Part shown: piece by piece, positions 8,679-18,049 of the stretch
How the letters are laid out: every line of letters starts with the position of its first letter
How positions within the stretch are numbered: position 1 is the first letter of the stretch
Assembly (NCBI GenBank): GCA_031282525.1
Contig: JAITDN010000004.1
Coordinates: 1-64,000, forward strand
Length of the DNA stretch: 64,000 bases
Origin: Candidatus Endomicrobiellum basalitermitum
GTDB taxonomy: Bacteria; Elusimicrobiota; Endomicrobiia; Endomicrobiales; Endomicrobiaceae
Direction: 5' to 3'
Program-made: the position numbers and the translations under genes
Notes under the pieces: model-generated
Databases searched by the model: none
The model's input: only the letters and a program-made list of their open reading frames with translations
What the model was told of the DNA's origin: nothing

Positions 8679-9526
8679 TTTCTATGTTTCCTAAAATAAA
8701 TCCTAACGAAAATTGCAACAAAACTTATAGCTAAAACCATAACTAAAAGTATAAGAGCTGTACCAAATATAATGTTATTGGGCATATTCGGGATTTGAGT
8801 TGAAATAATATACAAATGATAAGGTAAAGTCATCACTTGATCAAATATTGAATGCGGTAGATGTGGAACATAAAACGCTGCAGCGGTAAATAATATTGGT
8901 GCTGTTTCACCTGATATTCTTGCAATACTAAGCACTGCTCCTGTCATAATACCAGGAAGAGCATTAGGGAGAACTATATGTCTTATAGTTTGCCAACGAC
9001 TTACTCCAAGTGCCCAGCTTGCTTCTCTAAATGAATAAGGTACACTGTTTAAGGCATTACGTGATGTAGTTATGATAACTGGAAGTTCCATTATAGATAA
9101 AGTCAAAGCCCCAGCGATAATAGAAACACCTAATTTTAAAAACATAACAAAAATACCAAACCCAAACAATCCATAAACTACAGAAGGAACACCTGCCAAA
9201 TTTAAAATACCAAGCTTAATAACCCTTGCAAATATATTATCTCTTGCATATTCATTTAAATATATCGCTGCACAAAGACCTGTCGGGAGAGTTAATATAA
9301 TAGTACACGTAACTATTACAAATGTACCTACTATAGCAGGAAGAACCCCCCCATCGCGCATTCCGTTTTTTGGCATAGACGCTAAAAATTCCCAATTTAT
9401 AACCGACATTCCATTTTTTACAATTATAAAAATTATCACAATAACTGGTGTAATAGCTAGAGTAGTTGCTAAAAACAAAATTAAATACGAAAATTTTTGT
9501 GATAATTTAGGGCTTAATCTTATCAT
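8672..9526 (-). CDS. pstA: Phosphate ABC transporter permease PstA
   Basis: This is a 284-residue inner-membrane permease with six hydrophobic segments. The cytoplasmic EAA loop that docks on PstB reads EASWALGVSRWQTIRHIVLPNALPGI, and the following helix has ARISGETAPILFTAA, both typical of PstA. It forms the channel with PstC. The gene abuts pstC with no intergenic base and overlaps pstB copy B by 7 bp, so it is translated in a tightly coupled operon. No oddities. Confidence 0.95.
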   Translation of the reverse strand: MIRLSPKLSQKFSYLILFLATTLAITPVIVIIFIIVKNGMSVINWEFLASMPKNGMRDGGVLPAIVGTFVIVTCTIILTLPTGLCAAIYLNEYARDNIFARVIKLGILNLAGVPSVVYGLFGFGIFVMFLKLGVSIIAGALTLSIMELPVIITTSRNALNSVPYSFREASWALGVSRWQTIRHIVLPNALPGIMTGAVLSIARISGETAPILFTAAAFYVPHLPHSIFDQVMTLPYHLYIISTQIPNMPNNIIFGTALILLVMVLAISFVAIFVRIYFRKHRKW

Positions 9527-10396
9527 TTACTTATTTTTATTCTTCTCAAGAAATAAATCTGCTACAAAATTTATTAAAAATGTTATTAAAAAAAGTACAA
9601 GACCTATAGAAAACAATGCTTTATAATGCATGCTACCATTAACAGTTTCTCCAATTTCAGTAGCTATCACAGCCGTCATAGTCCTCACTGGCTCAAAAAT
9701 TGAATGAGGTATACGAGAGGAATTTCCTGTTATCATAATAACAGTCATAGTTTCACCTATTACCCTACCTATCCCAAGCATTGTTGCAGCTATTATTCCA
9801 GGTCTTGCCGTTTTTAATACAATCCACCTCATAGTCTGCCACTTAGTTGCACCTAAAGCAAGCGCCCCCTCTTTATACTGCCAAGGAACAGAACGTATAG
9901 CATCCTCCGATATTGTTACTATAGTAGGCATAGCCATAAAAGCGAGCATTACTGATCCTGAAAAAGCAGTAAGTCCAGTAGGAATATTGAACAATTTTTT
10001 AACACAAGGAACAAGTACGATCATTCCAATAAAACCTATAACTACACTTGGGATCGCAACCATAAGTTCGACTAGGGATTTTAAAATATCTCTTACATTC
10101 TTACTAGCAACCTCTGAAATATAAAGCGCAGTCATAATACTAATCGGTACTGCTATTAAACATGCTCCTAGGGTCACTAAAAAAGAACCTACAAGCAAGG
10201 AAAAGATACCAAATAATGCAAGTTTTGAATCTGGATACCAATATCGTCCAGTAATAAACTTAATAATGCTAAAATCTTTAAAAAAAACAAAACTTTCTAT
10301 AAACAAAAAACTAAAAATTAAAATAACAAAAATGACAGATGATATCCCACATAAAAAAATTATTTTTTCAATTATAGTATCTACAATCTTTCTCAT
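9527..10396 (-). CDS. pstC: Phosphate ABC transporter permease PstC
   Basis: This permease subunit pairs with PstA. It has six membrane segments and the EAA loop EGALALGATKWQTMRWIVLK, followed by GIGRVIGETMTVIMITGN. I start at the ATG at 10396, which has GAGGGA 10 bases upstream; the longer frame begins with TTG at 10414 and contains that ribosome site. Separated from pstS by about 180 bp that include a possible attenuator. Confidence 0.94.
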   Translation of the reverse strand: MRKIVDTIIEKIIFLCGISSVIFVILIFSFLFIESFVFFKDFSIIKFITGRYWYPDSKLALFGIFSLLVGSFLVTLGACLIAVPISIMTALYISEVASKNVRDILKSLVELMVAIPSVVIGFIGMIVLVPCVKKLFNIPTGLTAFSGSVMLAFMAMPTIVTISEDAIRSVPWQYKEGALALGATKWQTMRWIVLKTARPGIIAATMLGIGRVIGETMTVIMITGNSSRIPHSIFEPVRTMTAVIATEIGETVNGSMHYKALFSIGLVLFLITFLINFVADLFLEKNKNK

Positions 10397-10504
10397 TTTA
10401 TTGTGTTCCCTCAACTACAATAATGTAATTCAAAAAAAACAATCTAATAATTTTTAGGCAAACACTCATCAAATCTAAAAATGTCATATTAAATTTTTAA
10501 AAAT

Positions 10505-10553
10505 AACAAAAAAACAAAACACCAAATATATTTTATTTTTAATAGTGTTTTTC
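10505..10553 (-). terminator. Possible attenuator/terminator between pstS and pstC
   Basis: On the minus strand AAAACAC (10551-10545) can pair with GTGTTTT (10522-10516) across a 22-base loop, followed by a run of seven T. The stem is short and AT-rich, so termination would be partial at best. Its position would give more pstS than permease mRNA, as is usual for binding-protein operons. Inference. Confidence 0.35.
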
Positions 10554-10575
10554 AGATATTTTCAATTTTTTGTTT

Positions 10576-11472
10576 TTATCTTTTGATTGGAACAAAACTA
10601 GCTTTTAGAACAACCTTTTGTCCAGCTTCAGATAAAACATAATCAATAAACATTTTAACAACATTATGTGGATTTCCATTTGTATAAAGATACAATGGTC
10701 TCAATATCGGATAAGTATAATTCATTACATTTTCTAATGTCGGATAAACATATTCACTATTCACGTTTATCGCCACTGAAACAGCTTTTATTCTATCATT
10801 CACAAAGCCTATGCCGACATACCCCAAGGCATTAGGATTTTGGAAAACTTCATTACAAATAGCCTGTGAAGACGGCATAATAAGCGATTGGGTAGCAAAT
10901 TCATTCTCTCTATTCTCATCATCACAGCCCAAAACATGTTCTTTAAAAAATATATGTGTGCCTGAGTTGCTTTCTCTTGAAAGAATCACTATTTCTCTAT
11001 CCTCACCTCCAACTTCTTTCCAATTCGTAATTTTCGCCACAAAAATATCTCGCAATTGTTCTAAGGTTAATTTATCCACAGAATTATTTTTATTCACAAT
11101 TACCACAATACCATCAAGTCCAATTTTAAACCCATCAAGCTCTATATTTCTGTTTTTAGCTAATATAACTTCTTTTTCTTCTATTTTACGAGAAGACATC
11201 GCAATATTGCATGTTCCATTTATTAAAGATACAAAGCCAGTCCCCGAACCACCACCGGTAACGCTTATGTTAAGCGATGGATGTTGCCTACTAAACTCTT
11301 CAGATAATTCTTGAATAAGATTTACAATAGTATCAGAACCCTTTATTTGAATAGAAGTGAAATATTTATCCTTTTCACTTTGCAACTTTACACAGGAACA
11401 GAAAAATAAAAACGTTAAAAAAAAGAATAAAAATCTTATAGAACAACATCCCAGATATTTGTTAAAACGCAT
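10576..11472 (-). CDS. pstS: Phosphate-binding lipoprotein PstS
   Basis: This is the high-affinity periplasmic phosphate-binding protein. The signal peptide ends in a lipobox-like FFCSC, so it is probably a lipoprotein. Phosphate-binding signatures follow: IKGSDTIVNLIQELSEEF, VTGGGSGTGFVSLINGT, SSRKI and SRESNSGTHIFFKEHVLG. The ATG at 11472 is chosen because AAAGG lies 7 bases upstream; the in-frame TTG at 11487 would include that site. It heads the pst operon, 80 bp after guaA. I saw no clear Pho-box repeat in that short gap. Confidence 0.95.
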   Translation of the reverse strand: MRFNKYLGCCSIRFLFFFLTFLFFCSCVKLQSEKDKYFTSIQIKGSDTIVNLIQELSEEFSRQHPSLNISVTGGGSGTGFVSLINGTCNIAMSSRKIEEKEVILAKNRNIELDGFKIGLDGIVVIVNKNNSVDKLTLEQLRDIFVAKITNWKEVGGEDREIVILSRESNSGTHIFFKEHVLGCDDENRENEFATQSLIMPSSQAICNEVFQNPNALGYVGIGFVNDRIKAVSVAINVNSEYVYPTLENVMNYTYPILRPLYLYTNGNPHNVVKMFIDYVLSEAGQKVVLKASFVPIKR

Positions 11473-11552
11473 TACTAAACCTTTCAATACAATTGTACAT
11501 ATATCATCATCTTATACCTTCAATATGCTGTAGGAGAGGCATCAAAAATCCA

Positions 11553-13082
11553 TCATTCCCACTCAATGGTTGCAGGAGGCTTATTAGAAATATCATAAAC
11601 CACCCTATTAGCACCTTTAACCTCATTTATAATCCGTGAAGATATTTTTTCAAGCAATTCATGAGGTAATTTTACCCAGTCTGCAGTCATCGCATCATCA
11701 GAATTCACGGCTCTTATAGCTACCACATACTCATAAGTTCTAGCATCACCCATAACACCCACTGTTTTAACGGGCAATAATATGGCAAAGGATTGCCATA
11801 TTTTTTCATATAATCCAGCCTTTATTATTTCCTCTATCACTATATTGTCAGCTTTCTTTAAAATATCTAATTTTTCATCAGTTACTTCACCCAATATTCT
11901 CACAGCAAGACCAGGTCCAGGAAATGGCTGTCTGTTTATAATTTCTTCTGGAATTCTAAGTTCTCTTCCTAAAACTCTCACTTCATCCTTAAATAAAAAT
12001 TTTAAAGGTTCAACGAGTTTCATTTTCATTTTCTCAGGAAGTCCACCCACATTATGATGACTCTTAATTGGTACTTTAGAACCTTTTATAGAAAAACTTT
12101 CTATAATATCAGGATATATTGTTCCCTGCAAGAGAAAATTTATATCTTTTAATTTCTTAGATTCTCTATCAAAAAGTTCTATAAAAGTATGACCTATAAT
12201 TTTTCTCTTTTGCTCAGGATCAACCACACCTTTAAGTCTTGATAAAAATATTTCTTTTGCGCTAACAATAATAAGATTTTCTCCAAATATTTTGCCAAAT
12301 ACATCACGTACTCTTTCAGTTTCAAAAAGTTTCTGAAACCCATGGTCTACATGAACACATATAAGTTGTTTTCCTATAGCTCTGTATAACATTACCGCCG
12401 CAACAGAAGAATCAACTCCACCTGACATAGCGCACAAAACTTTACCATCCCCAACTTGCTCTTTAATCCTTTTAACTTCATCAACAATATAAGATTTCAT
12501 AGTCCAATCAGATTTAGAATTACAAATTTTAAATAAAAAATTCCTCAAAATTTTTCTTCCGTTAACTGAATGTTTTACCTCAGGATGGAACTGAACTCCA
12601 TAAATATTTTTTTCTACATTCTCTATTGCTGCATAAGGAGAATTGTCAGATTCTGCTGTCACCTTAAAACCTATTGGAATCTCTGAAAGCTTATCACCAT
12701 GACTCATCCACACTATTTCATTAGAATTAAGACCATCAAACAAGGAGTAACTCCTTTTTATATTAATATTTGCAAGACCAAATTCTCTATGCGTTGACGG
12801 AGCAACTTTTCCACCAAAATACTCTGCTATAAGTTGCATACCATAACATATTCCTAAAATAGGGACACCAAATTTCCACACACTATCATCAGGCCAAGAA
12901 GCATCTTTTGAATAAACACTATCATAACTTCCTGAAAAGATTATGCCTTTCAAATCATTAAATTCAGAAAAAGATTCAATTTGTTTATTCCCGGGATATA
13001 TTTCACAATACACTTTTTCTTCTCTTATGCGTCTTGCAATTAATTGAGTGTATTGAGAACCAAAATCTAATATCAAAATCAT
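11553..13082 (-). CDS. guaA: GMP synthase (glutamine-hydrolysing)
   Basis: GuaA aminates XMP to GMP using glutamine and ATP. The 509-residue protein has an N-terminal class I glutamine amidotransferase (nucleophile in GICYGMQLI; FHPEVKHS with the His/Glu pair), a PP-loop ATP pyrophosphatase domain (MSGGVDSSVAA about residue 220) and the C-terminal dimerisation domain ending in PPATIEWE. Length and motifs are complete. It stands alone between dcd and pstS, all in the same direction. Confidence 0.97.
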   Translation of the reverse strand: MILILDFGSQYTQLIARRIREEKVYCEIYPGNKQIESFSEFNDLKGIIFSGSYDSVYSKDASWPDDSVWKFGVPILGICYGMQLIAEYFGGKVAPSTHREFGLANINIKRSYSLFDGLNSNEIVWMSHGDKLSEIPIGFKVTAESDNSPYAAIENVEKNIYGVQFHPEVKHSVNGRKILRNFLFKICNSKSDWTMKSYIVDEVKRIKEQVGDGKVLCAMSGGVDSSVAAVMLYRAIGKQLICVHVDHGFQKLFETERVRDVFGKIFGENLIIVSAKEIFLSRLKGVVDPEQKRKIIGHTFIELFDRESKKLKDINFLLQGTIYPDIIESFSIKGSKVPIKSHHNVGGLPEKMKMKLVEPLKFLFKDEVRVLGRELRIPEEIINRQPFPGPGLAVRILGEVTDEKLDILKKADNIVIEEIIKAGLYEKIWQSFAILLPVKTVGVMGDARTYEYVVAIRAVNSDDAMTADWVKLPHELLEKISSRIINEVKGANRVVYDISNKPPATIEWE

Positions 13083-13211
13083 TTATTTTGACCTACCTTT
13101 TTTAATCTACATTAAAAATATATAGATAATATAAAATAATGAATTGGAATAGCATTAAAATCTCTTTTCACTGAATCAAATCACGTTTTTTCAGTTTCCA
13201 TTTTTATTGTA

Positions 13212-13769
13212 TCAAATTTTCGCAGGAGTTATGGCTCTCTGCTTCTGATACTTTCCATCTCTATCAGCATAAGAAACCTCACAAGTATCTCTTGTTTCCA
13301 AAAATAGGACCTGTGCTATGCCCTCATTCACATAAACTTTTACAGGGAGTGGTGATATATTCGCCATTGAAATAGTAACATATCCCTCCCATTCAGGTTC
13401 AAACGGAGTAACATTCACAAAAATCCCACATCTTGCATATGTGGATTTGCCGAACGTAATTGTCAAAACATCTTTAGGAATTCTAAAATATTCTATTGTT
13501 TTACCTAAAACTATAGAATTTGGAGGAATCTCTATATAATTTTCAGTTTTTATATTTTTGAATAATTTTTCTTGTATTTTTTTAGGATCAAGTACTGTTT
13601 CTTCTAGCTCTTTCTTCATAATCATAAATTCATTTGAAAGCCGCATATCATAACCATAAGAAGAAGTTCCAAAAGAAATTTTCCCATTTCTCACTTGTCT
13701 TTCCTCAAATGGTTCTATCATTCTATGCTCAAATGACATTTTTTTTATCCATATATCACTTTTAATCAT
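13212..13769 (-). CDS. dcd: dCTP deaminase
   Basis: Dcd deaminates dCTP to dUTP, the precursor of dTMP. The 185-residue protein has the trimeric dUTPase-like fold signatures [19 protein letters not shown] and a catalytic-glutamate region [11 protein letters not shown]. Whether it also hydrolyses dUTP (bifunctional DCD-DUT) cannot be decided from motifs here. It follows nrdJ, another nucleotide enzyme, after about 70 bp; a dCMP deaminase lies at 42961. Confidence 0.94.
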   Translation of the reverse strand: MIKSDIWIKKMSFEHRMIEPFEERQVRNGKISFGTSSYGYDMRLSNEFMIMKKELEETVLDPKKIQEKLFKNIKTENYIEIPPNSIVLGKTIEYFRIPKDVLTITFGKSTYARCGIFVNVTPFEPEWEGYVTISMANISPLPVKVYVNEGIAQVLFLETRDTCEVSYADRDGKYQKQRAITPAKI

Positions 13770-13842
13770 TAACTTAATTCTTCCTTTTATATAATAAATA
13801 ATAAAACTAGATCAGCATAGACTAATATTTAGTGAATATGAA

Positions 13843-16128
13843 TCAAAAACACTTAGAATAACCACAGTTATGACACGTAGCACAACTTTCCAAAAAACTT
13901 AACATCTCACCACATTCTGGACATTGTGGGCACGCACCTAGCAAATTATCAGTTGGATTAGAGGTATAAAGCCTTTCTTTATTTTTAGAGTTTTTAGGTT
14001 CCGAAGCAGAAAGAGTTTGTATCGTTCTCTCATTATTGTATGCTTCTAAAGCTTTAGCAATCGCATCAGCACACGATAAGATCACTCCGCCATCAAAAAT
14101 AGTTGGGGAAGGACATCTTATACCTTTTAATTGATCTATAATTTCTTGTTGATCAACACCAGAGCGCAAAGACAAAGAAATTAAACGACCAACTGCTTCA
14201 GCTTGAGATGAGGTACATCCTCCAGATTTGCCAAGCTGTGTAAATACCTCACATGCTCCAATATTATCCCCATTTACTGTAACATACATTTTACCACAAC
14301 CGGTACGCATAAGAAATGTAGATCCTGTTGTCTTCTTAGGGCGAGTCCTTGGGATTACATCCTTATTCTTTTTTTCTTTCTTATTTACAAGATTCAATAC
14401 TTGTTTATCCCTACTACCATCTCGATAAACAGTTACTCCTTTGCATCCCATTTCATAAGAAAGAACATAAACTTTTCTTACATCTTCCTTTGTAGCTGAA
14501 TTGTTGAAATTGACAGTTTTCGATACTGCATTATCTGTAAATTTTTGAAAAGCTGCTTGCATTCTTACGTGATCTTCCGGACTAATATCATGTGAAGTAA
14601 CAAAAATCCTCTTTATTTCATCAGAAATTCCCTTACATTTATGAATGCTTCCTTCATTCGCTATCTCGTCCATAAGCTCAATTGAATAAAATCCTTTTTC
14701 TTTTGCAAGCTTTTCAAAGTGCGAGTTTATTTCATACATTTCCTTATCGTCAAGACAATGCGCTCTTTTATAGACAAGCCCAAAAATTGGCTCAATCCCA
14801 CCGGAAGCAGACGCAATTATACCAATTGTCCCTGTTGGAGCAATCGTAGTCGTTGTCGCATTTCTTATAGGAGTTCCATTTACATAAATACTTTGCTTAA
14901 AATTTGGAAAAGCTCCTCTTTCAACTGCAAGTTTTTCAGAAGCACTATGAGATTTAGATTGAATAAAACTCATAAGTTTTTCAGCAAGAATTATAGAATT
15001 TTGAGATCCATAAGGTATACCTAAACAAAAAAGCATATCTGCCCAGCCCATAACGCCAAGCCCCACTTTTCTATTAGAACAAGTTACATCTTGAATTTTT
15101 TGAACAGGATAATTATTCATATCTATAACATTGTCAAGGAAATGAGTAGCTATCTTAACTGTTTCTTCAAGCTTTCTCCAGTTGACATCACCATCTTTTA
15201 CAAAATTACCAAGATTTACAGAACCCAAATTACAAGACTCATAAGGCACAAGCGGTTGCTCTCCACAAGGATTTGTAGATTCTATTGAATCCATTTTAAG
15301 AATAGGATTATAATCGTTTATTCTATCTATAAAAATTATACCCGGTTCACCATTTTTCCATGCCTGATAAACTATCTTATCAAAAACCTCTCTTGCACTT
15401 AATTTTCCTGTCACCATACTGTTACGTGGATTATAAAGATTATAATCACCGTTGTTTTCCAAGGCAGACATAAACTCCTTTGTAATCGCAACTGATATAT
15501 TAAAATTGTTTAAACTATCATTTTTGTCTTTACAAACTATAAAATCGAGAATATCTGGATGGTCAACTCTCAGTATTCCCATATTTGCTCCACGTCTTGT
15601 ACCACCTTGTTTAATAGCTTCTGTCGCCGCATTGAAAACCTGCATAAAAGATATAGGACCCGAAGACACTCCACTTGTAGTTTTAACTGTATCTTTTTTA
15701 GGACGCAATCTTGAAAACGAAAATCCAGTCCCACCACCAGATTTATGTATTAGGGCAGTATTCTTCAATGTTTCAAAAATTGAATCCATTGAATCATCTA
15801 TCGGCAAAACAAAACAAGCAGAAAGTTGTTGCAATTGTCTACCTGCATTCATTAAAGTAGGTGAATTAGGTAAAAAATCAAGAGATGACATACTAAGATA
15901 AAATTTTCTTATCAATGCACCTATATTCACATGTTTATCATAAATCTTATCTGCCTGCGCAATATTTTCAGCAACTCTATAGAATAAGTCTTCAGGACTT
16001 TCAATAACATTGCAATTCTCATCCTTTTTCAAATATCTATTCTCAAGAACATTAAGGGCATTTATTTTCAATTTAACTTTATTTTCCAAAATTAATTTTT
16101 CTTTTTCCTCGTTTTCCCCATTCTCCAT
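13843..16128 (-). CDS. nrdJ: Adenosylcobalamin-dependent (class II) ribonucleotide reductase
   Basis: NrdJ reduces ribonucleotides to deoxyribonucleotides using AdoCbl to make its thiyl radical. Seen: the active-site finger STNPCGEQPLVPYESCNLGS, KSGGGTGFSFS, GVSSGPISFM, APTGTIGIIASASGG, and a C-terminal zinc/redox tail with four CxxC pairs (CPQCPECG, CATCHNCG). Length of 761 residues suits the family. No class I or III reductase lies in the window. The enzyme makes the corrinoid uptake genes at 2684-5860 physiologically relevant. The ATG follows AGGAG. Confidence 0.96.
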   Translation of the reverse strand: MENGENEEKEKLILENKVKLKINALNVLENRYLKKDENCNVIESPEDLFYRVAENIAQADKIYDKHVNIGALIRKFYLSMSSLDFLPNSPTLMNAGRQLQQLSACFVLPIDDSMDSIFETLKNTALIHKSGGGTGFSFSRLRPKKDTVKTTSGVSSGPISFMQVFNAATEAIKQGGTRRGANMGILRVDHPDILDFIVCKDKNDSLNNFNISVAITKEFMSALENNGDYNLYNPRNSMVTGKLSAREVFDKIVYQAWKNGEPGIIFIDRINDYNPILKMDSIESTNPCGEQPLVPYESCNLGSVNLGNFVKDGDVNWRKLEETVKIATHFLDNVIDMNNYPVQKIQDVTCSNRKVGLGVMGWADMLFCLGIPYGSQNSIILAEKLMSFIQSKSHSASEKLAVERGAFPNFKQSIYVNGTPIRNATTTTIAPTGTIGIIASASGGIEPIFGLVYKRAHCLDDKEMYEINSHFEKLAKEKGFYSIELMDEIANEGSIHKCKGISDEIKRIFVTSHDISPEDHVRMQAAFQKFTDNAVSKTVNFNNSATKEDVRKVYVLSYEMGCKGVTVYRDGSRDKQVLNLVNKKEKKNKDVIPRTRPKKTTGSTFLMRTGCGKMYVTVNGDNIGACEVFTQLGKSGGCTSSQAEAVGRLISLSLRSGVDQQEIIDQLKGIRCPSPTIFDGGVILSCADAIAKALEAYNNERTIQTLSASEPKNSKNKERLYTSNPTDNLLGACPQCPECGEMLSFLESCATCHNCGYSKCF

Positions 16129-16345
16129 TTCTATTACTCCTTTTTATTACACTATAAAGTTGTTTTGTTTTTTGCTATCCTAACACCATATTTAAGCATC
16201 TGTAAAACCCAATTATCTCTTTTTTAGACTATACTGTGAATGAGAGCATAAGCCCCTAAATGAGCCTTTTAAGGTTTTACATTATTATACTTTTTTTTAT
16301 GTTTCCCATCTATTATGTTATTATGCCACATCTCCCGTCTTTGTT
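16129..16345 (-). promoter_or_regulatory. Leader and promoter region of nrdJ
   Basis: Minus-strand leader of nrdJ. TATAAT-like boxes occur near 16285-16290 and TATAGT near 16228-16233. A segment at 16341-16325 resembles the B12 box (AAGACGGGAGATGTGGC; 12 of 17 positions), but other riboswitch elements are not recognisable. Two imperfect NrdR-like half sites begin at 16149 and 16183. All are weak and unproven. Confidence 0.25.
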
Positions 16346-16359
16346 CTAAAGATAAAATT

Positions 16360-16735
16360 ATTGACAGTGTTTATGACAGTGGTGGTTTTTAGTAGAAGAA
16401 TTTAAAAAAAACTTGAATTAGGATGTAACATATAAACTTTTTTTAGAAGAAAGTTACAACTAATATAAAGATGGTGAGAAATTAACATAATTTTACAAGA
16501 GCCATATTTTGCATTAACATCTTACTCGTGATGCTATAGATTTTATACTTAGAAATAATAAATACACAAAAGAAAAAATGCATTAATATGATAGTTGCAA
16601 AACATATCTATTAGACATAACTATCATGGTAAACAAATTTACCCGTTATTTGATATTCAAGTTAAAGCAAAAAATGTCAATGAAGTTCAATAAGTGACAA
16701 CAGATAAAAATATACTACAGTATTTCATCATATAA
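16360..16735 (+). pseudogene. Possible decayed gene, plus strand, unidentified
   Basis: Several plus-strand fragments have protein-like composition but are broken by stops and frame changes: IIDSVYDSGGF (about 16357), TRDAIDFILRNNKYTKEKMH (about 16524-16584) and YHGKQIYPLFDIQVKAKNV (about 16622-16680), with a final segment running into the 3' end of the diguanylate cyclase gene. I cannot name the family. Chance similarity to coding sequence in AT-rich DNA is a real alternative. Confidence 0.25.
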
Positions 16736-18049
16736 AACAACTTGATCCCTACCATTGTTTTTTGCTTTATACAAAGCTTTATCTGCTGTATTAATTATAA
16801 AGTTTATATCAGCAATATTCTTTGAATTACAACCTATTCCAATACTTATTGTTACATTAAATTTATTACCATTTTCTTTAAATATTACATTTTGCACAGA
16901 ATTCTTTATCTTATTTGCTATAATTTTTACTTCTTCCCTACTAATCGTGGGCATTAGTATTATGAATTCTTCCCCACCATATCTGCCTACTAAGTCGCCA
17001 GGTCTTACAGTTGACAGAATAAGTCTAGCGATATTTGCAAGTACTTTATCTCCCATTAAATGACCGTATCTATCATTTACGTTTTTAAAATAATCCAAGT
17101 CTAACATTAAAATATAGAATCCATCGTTATATCGTTTCTTTCTTTCCATTTCTAGGTCTAGCCGTTGTAAAAAATATCGCTTTAGATATAGTCCTGTAAG
17201 TCCATCATTTCTTGATTTCTCAGAAATTTCACTAAAAAAATTTATTCTTTCTAAACATAAGGAAATTTGAGGGGTAAAAATTAAACCTTCTTCAACACAT
17301 ACATCCGCATAATCTATCCCAGTTAGTATCAAGATATAACCTATAAGCTCATCCTCTATTTTTAGAGGCCAGTAAACCATTTTAAAATCACAGTTTTCAA
17401 ATTCTTCATTTTTTATAATACTGCACTTTTTAGAATCTTTTAAAAATTCTAAAGAATTTATACTTTTATCTCGTAAAGCACCTGAAGATACAAGTCTTTT
17501 CCAACTAAATTTAACTCTCTCAAAAATACAACATCCTACAGTTTGCAACTTTTTTTCAATATAGTTTAATACTATTTGTGAATATTCGTCTTTTGAAACA
17601 CACTTAAACAATTTCTCTCCTATAATATAAAATTGCCTTATCCTCTCCATATTACTTTCATATCTTTGCCTCTCAGCTAAAGATTCCTTATGCTCTAAAA
17701 GAATCTTTTTTCGTTTAATTTTAAGAAGTACATTTCTCTCAAAAAGCTCCTTCTTTAGATTTTTTGATTTTAAATAAAAATAATAAGGCAACGGGATAAT
17801 TACTATAAAAAACAAATAAATACTTAATATAGAAAATGAATATTTTTTCACTGAGAAAAAAACTATAATATATGATGATATAACTGAAGAAATTAAAACC
17901 GCTTTCTTAAACCAATATGAGTAATATAATCCGGCCAAGGCAATAAAAAACGATAAAGTTGTAATACTATCATCTAATTTAGACGTCACAAAAAATATAA
18001 TTACAAGCACCAAAAGGATAAATATCAAAATCAATATTTTCCTATTCAC
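16715..18049 (-). CDS. Membrane diguanylate cyclase (GGDEF) with GAF-like region, copy 1
   Basis: This protein should make the second messenger c-di-GMP. About four to six hydrophobic segments occupy residues 1-95, then a charged helical linker, a GAF-like sensory region (about 130-270) and a C-terminal GGDEF domain. The active loop is RYGGEEF, and an RxxD inhibitory site (RPGD) sits five residues before it, so product feedback is likely. The start overlaps the stop of the neighbouring cyclase by 8 bp. Both copies share architecture, suggesting an old tandem duplication. No EAL, HD-GYP or PilZ gene is in the window. Confidence 0.92.
   Translation of the reverse strand: MNRKILILIFILLVLVIIFFVTSKLDDSITTLSFFIALAGLYYSYWFKKAVLISSVISSYIIVFFSVKKYSFSILSIYLFFIVIIPLPYYFYLKSKNLKKELFERNVLLKIKRKKILLEHKESLAERQRYESNMERIRQFYIIGEKLFKCVSKDEYSQIVLNYIEKKLQTVGCCIFERVKFSWKRLVSSGALRDKSINSLEFLKDSKKCSIIKNEEFENCDFKMVYWPLKIEDELIGYILILTGIDYADVCVEEGLIFTPQISLCLERINFFSEISEKSRNDGLTGLYLKRYFLQRLDLEMERKKRYNDGFYILMLDLDYFKNVNDRYGHLMGDKVLANIARLILSTVRPGDLVGRYGGEEFIILMPTISREEVKIIANKIKNSVQNVIFKENGNKFNVTISIGIGCNSKNIADINFIINTADKALYKAKNNGRDQVVLYDEIL

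Noticed and set aside
10811-11314. Open frame of 167 codons on the plus strand
   Set aside because: It is antisense to pstS. Length results from codon bias of the real gene.
15452-15901. Open frame of 149 codons on the plus strand
   Set aside because: It lies entirely opposite nrdJ, has no ribosome site and no recognisable motifs; the nrdJ frame is certain.
16149-16197. Pair of NrdR-like boxes before nrdJ
   Set aside because: Each matches only one half of the palindrome well (ACACTATA, ACACCATA), and their 34-base spacing is not the usual 31-32.
16325-16341. Possible cobalamin riboswitch upstream of nrdJ (B12-box-like sequence on the minus strand)
   Set aside because: Only the 17-base box resembles the consensus, at 12 of 17 positions. 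I could not find the other conserved elements or a plausible P1 pairing. A covariance-model search (Rfam cobalamin) on 16129-16600 would decide.
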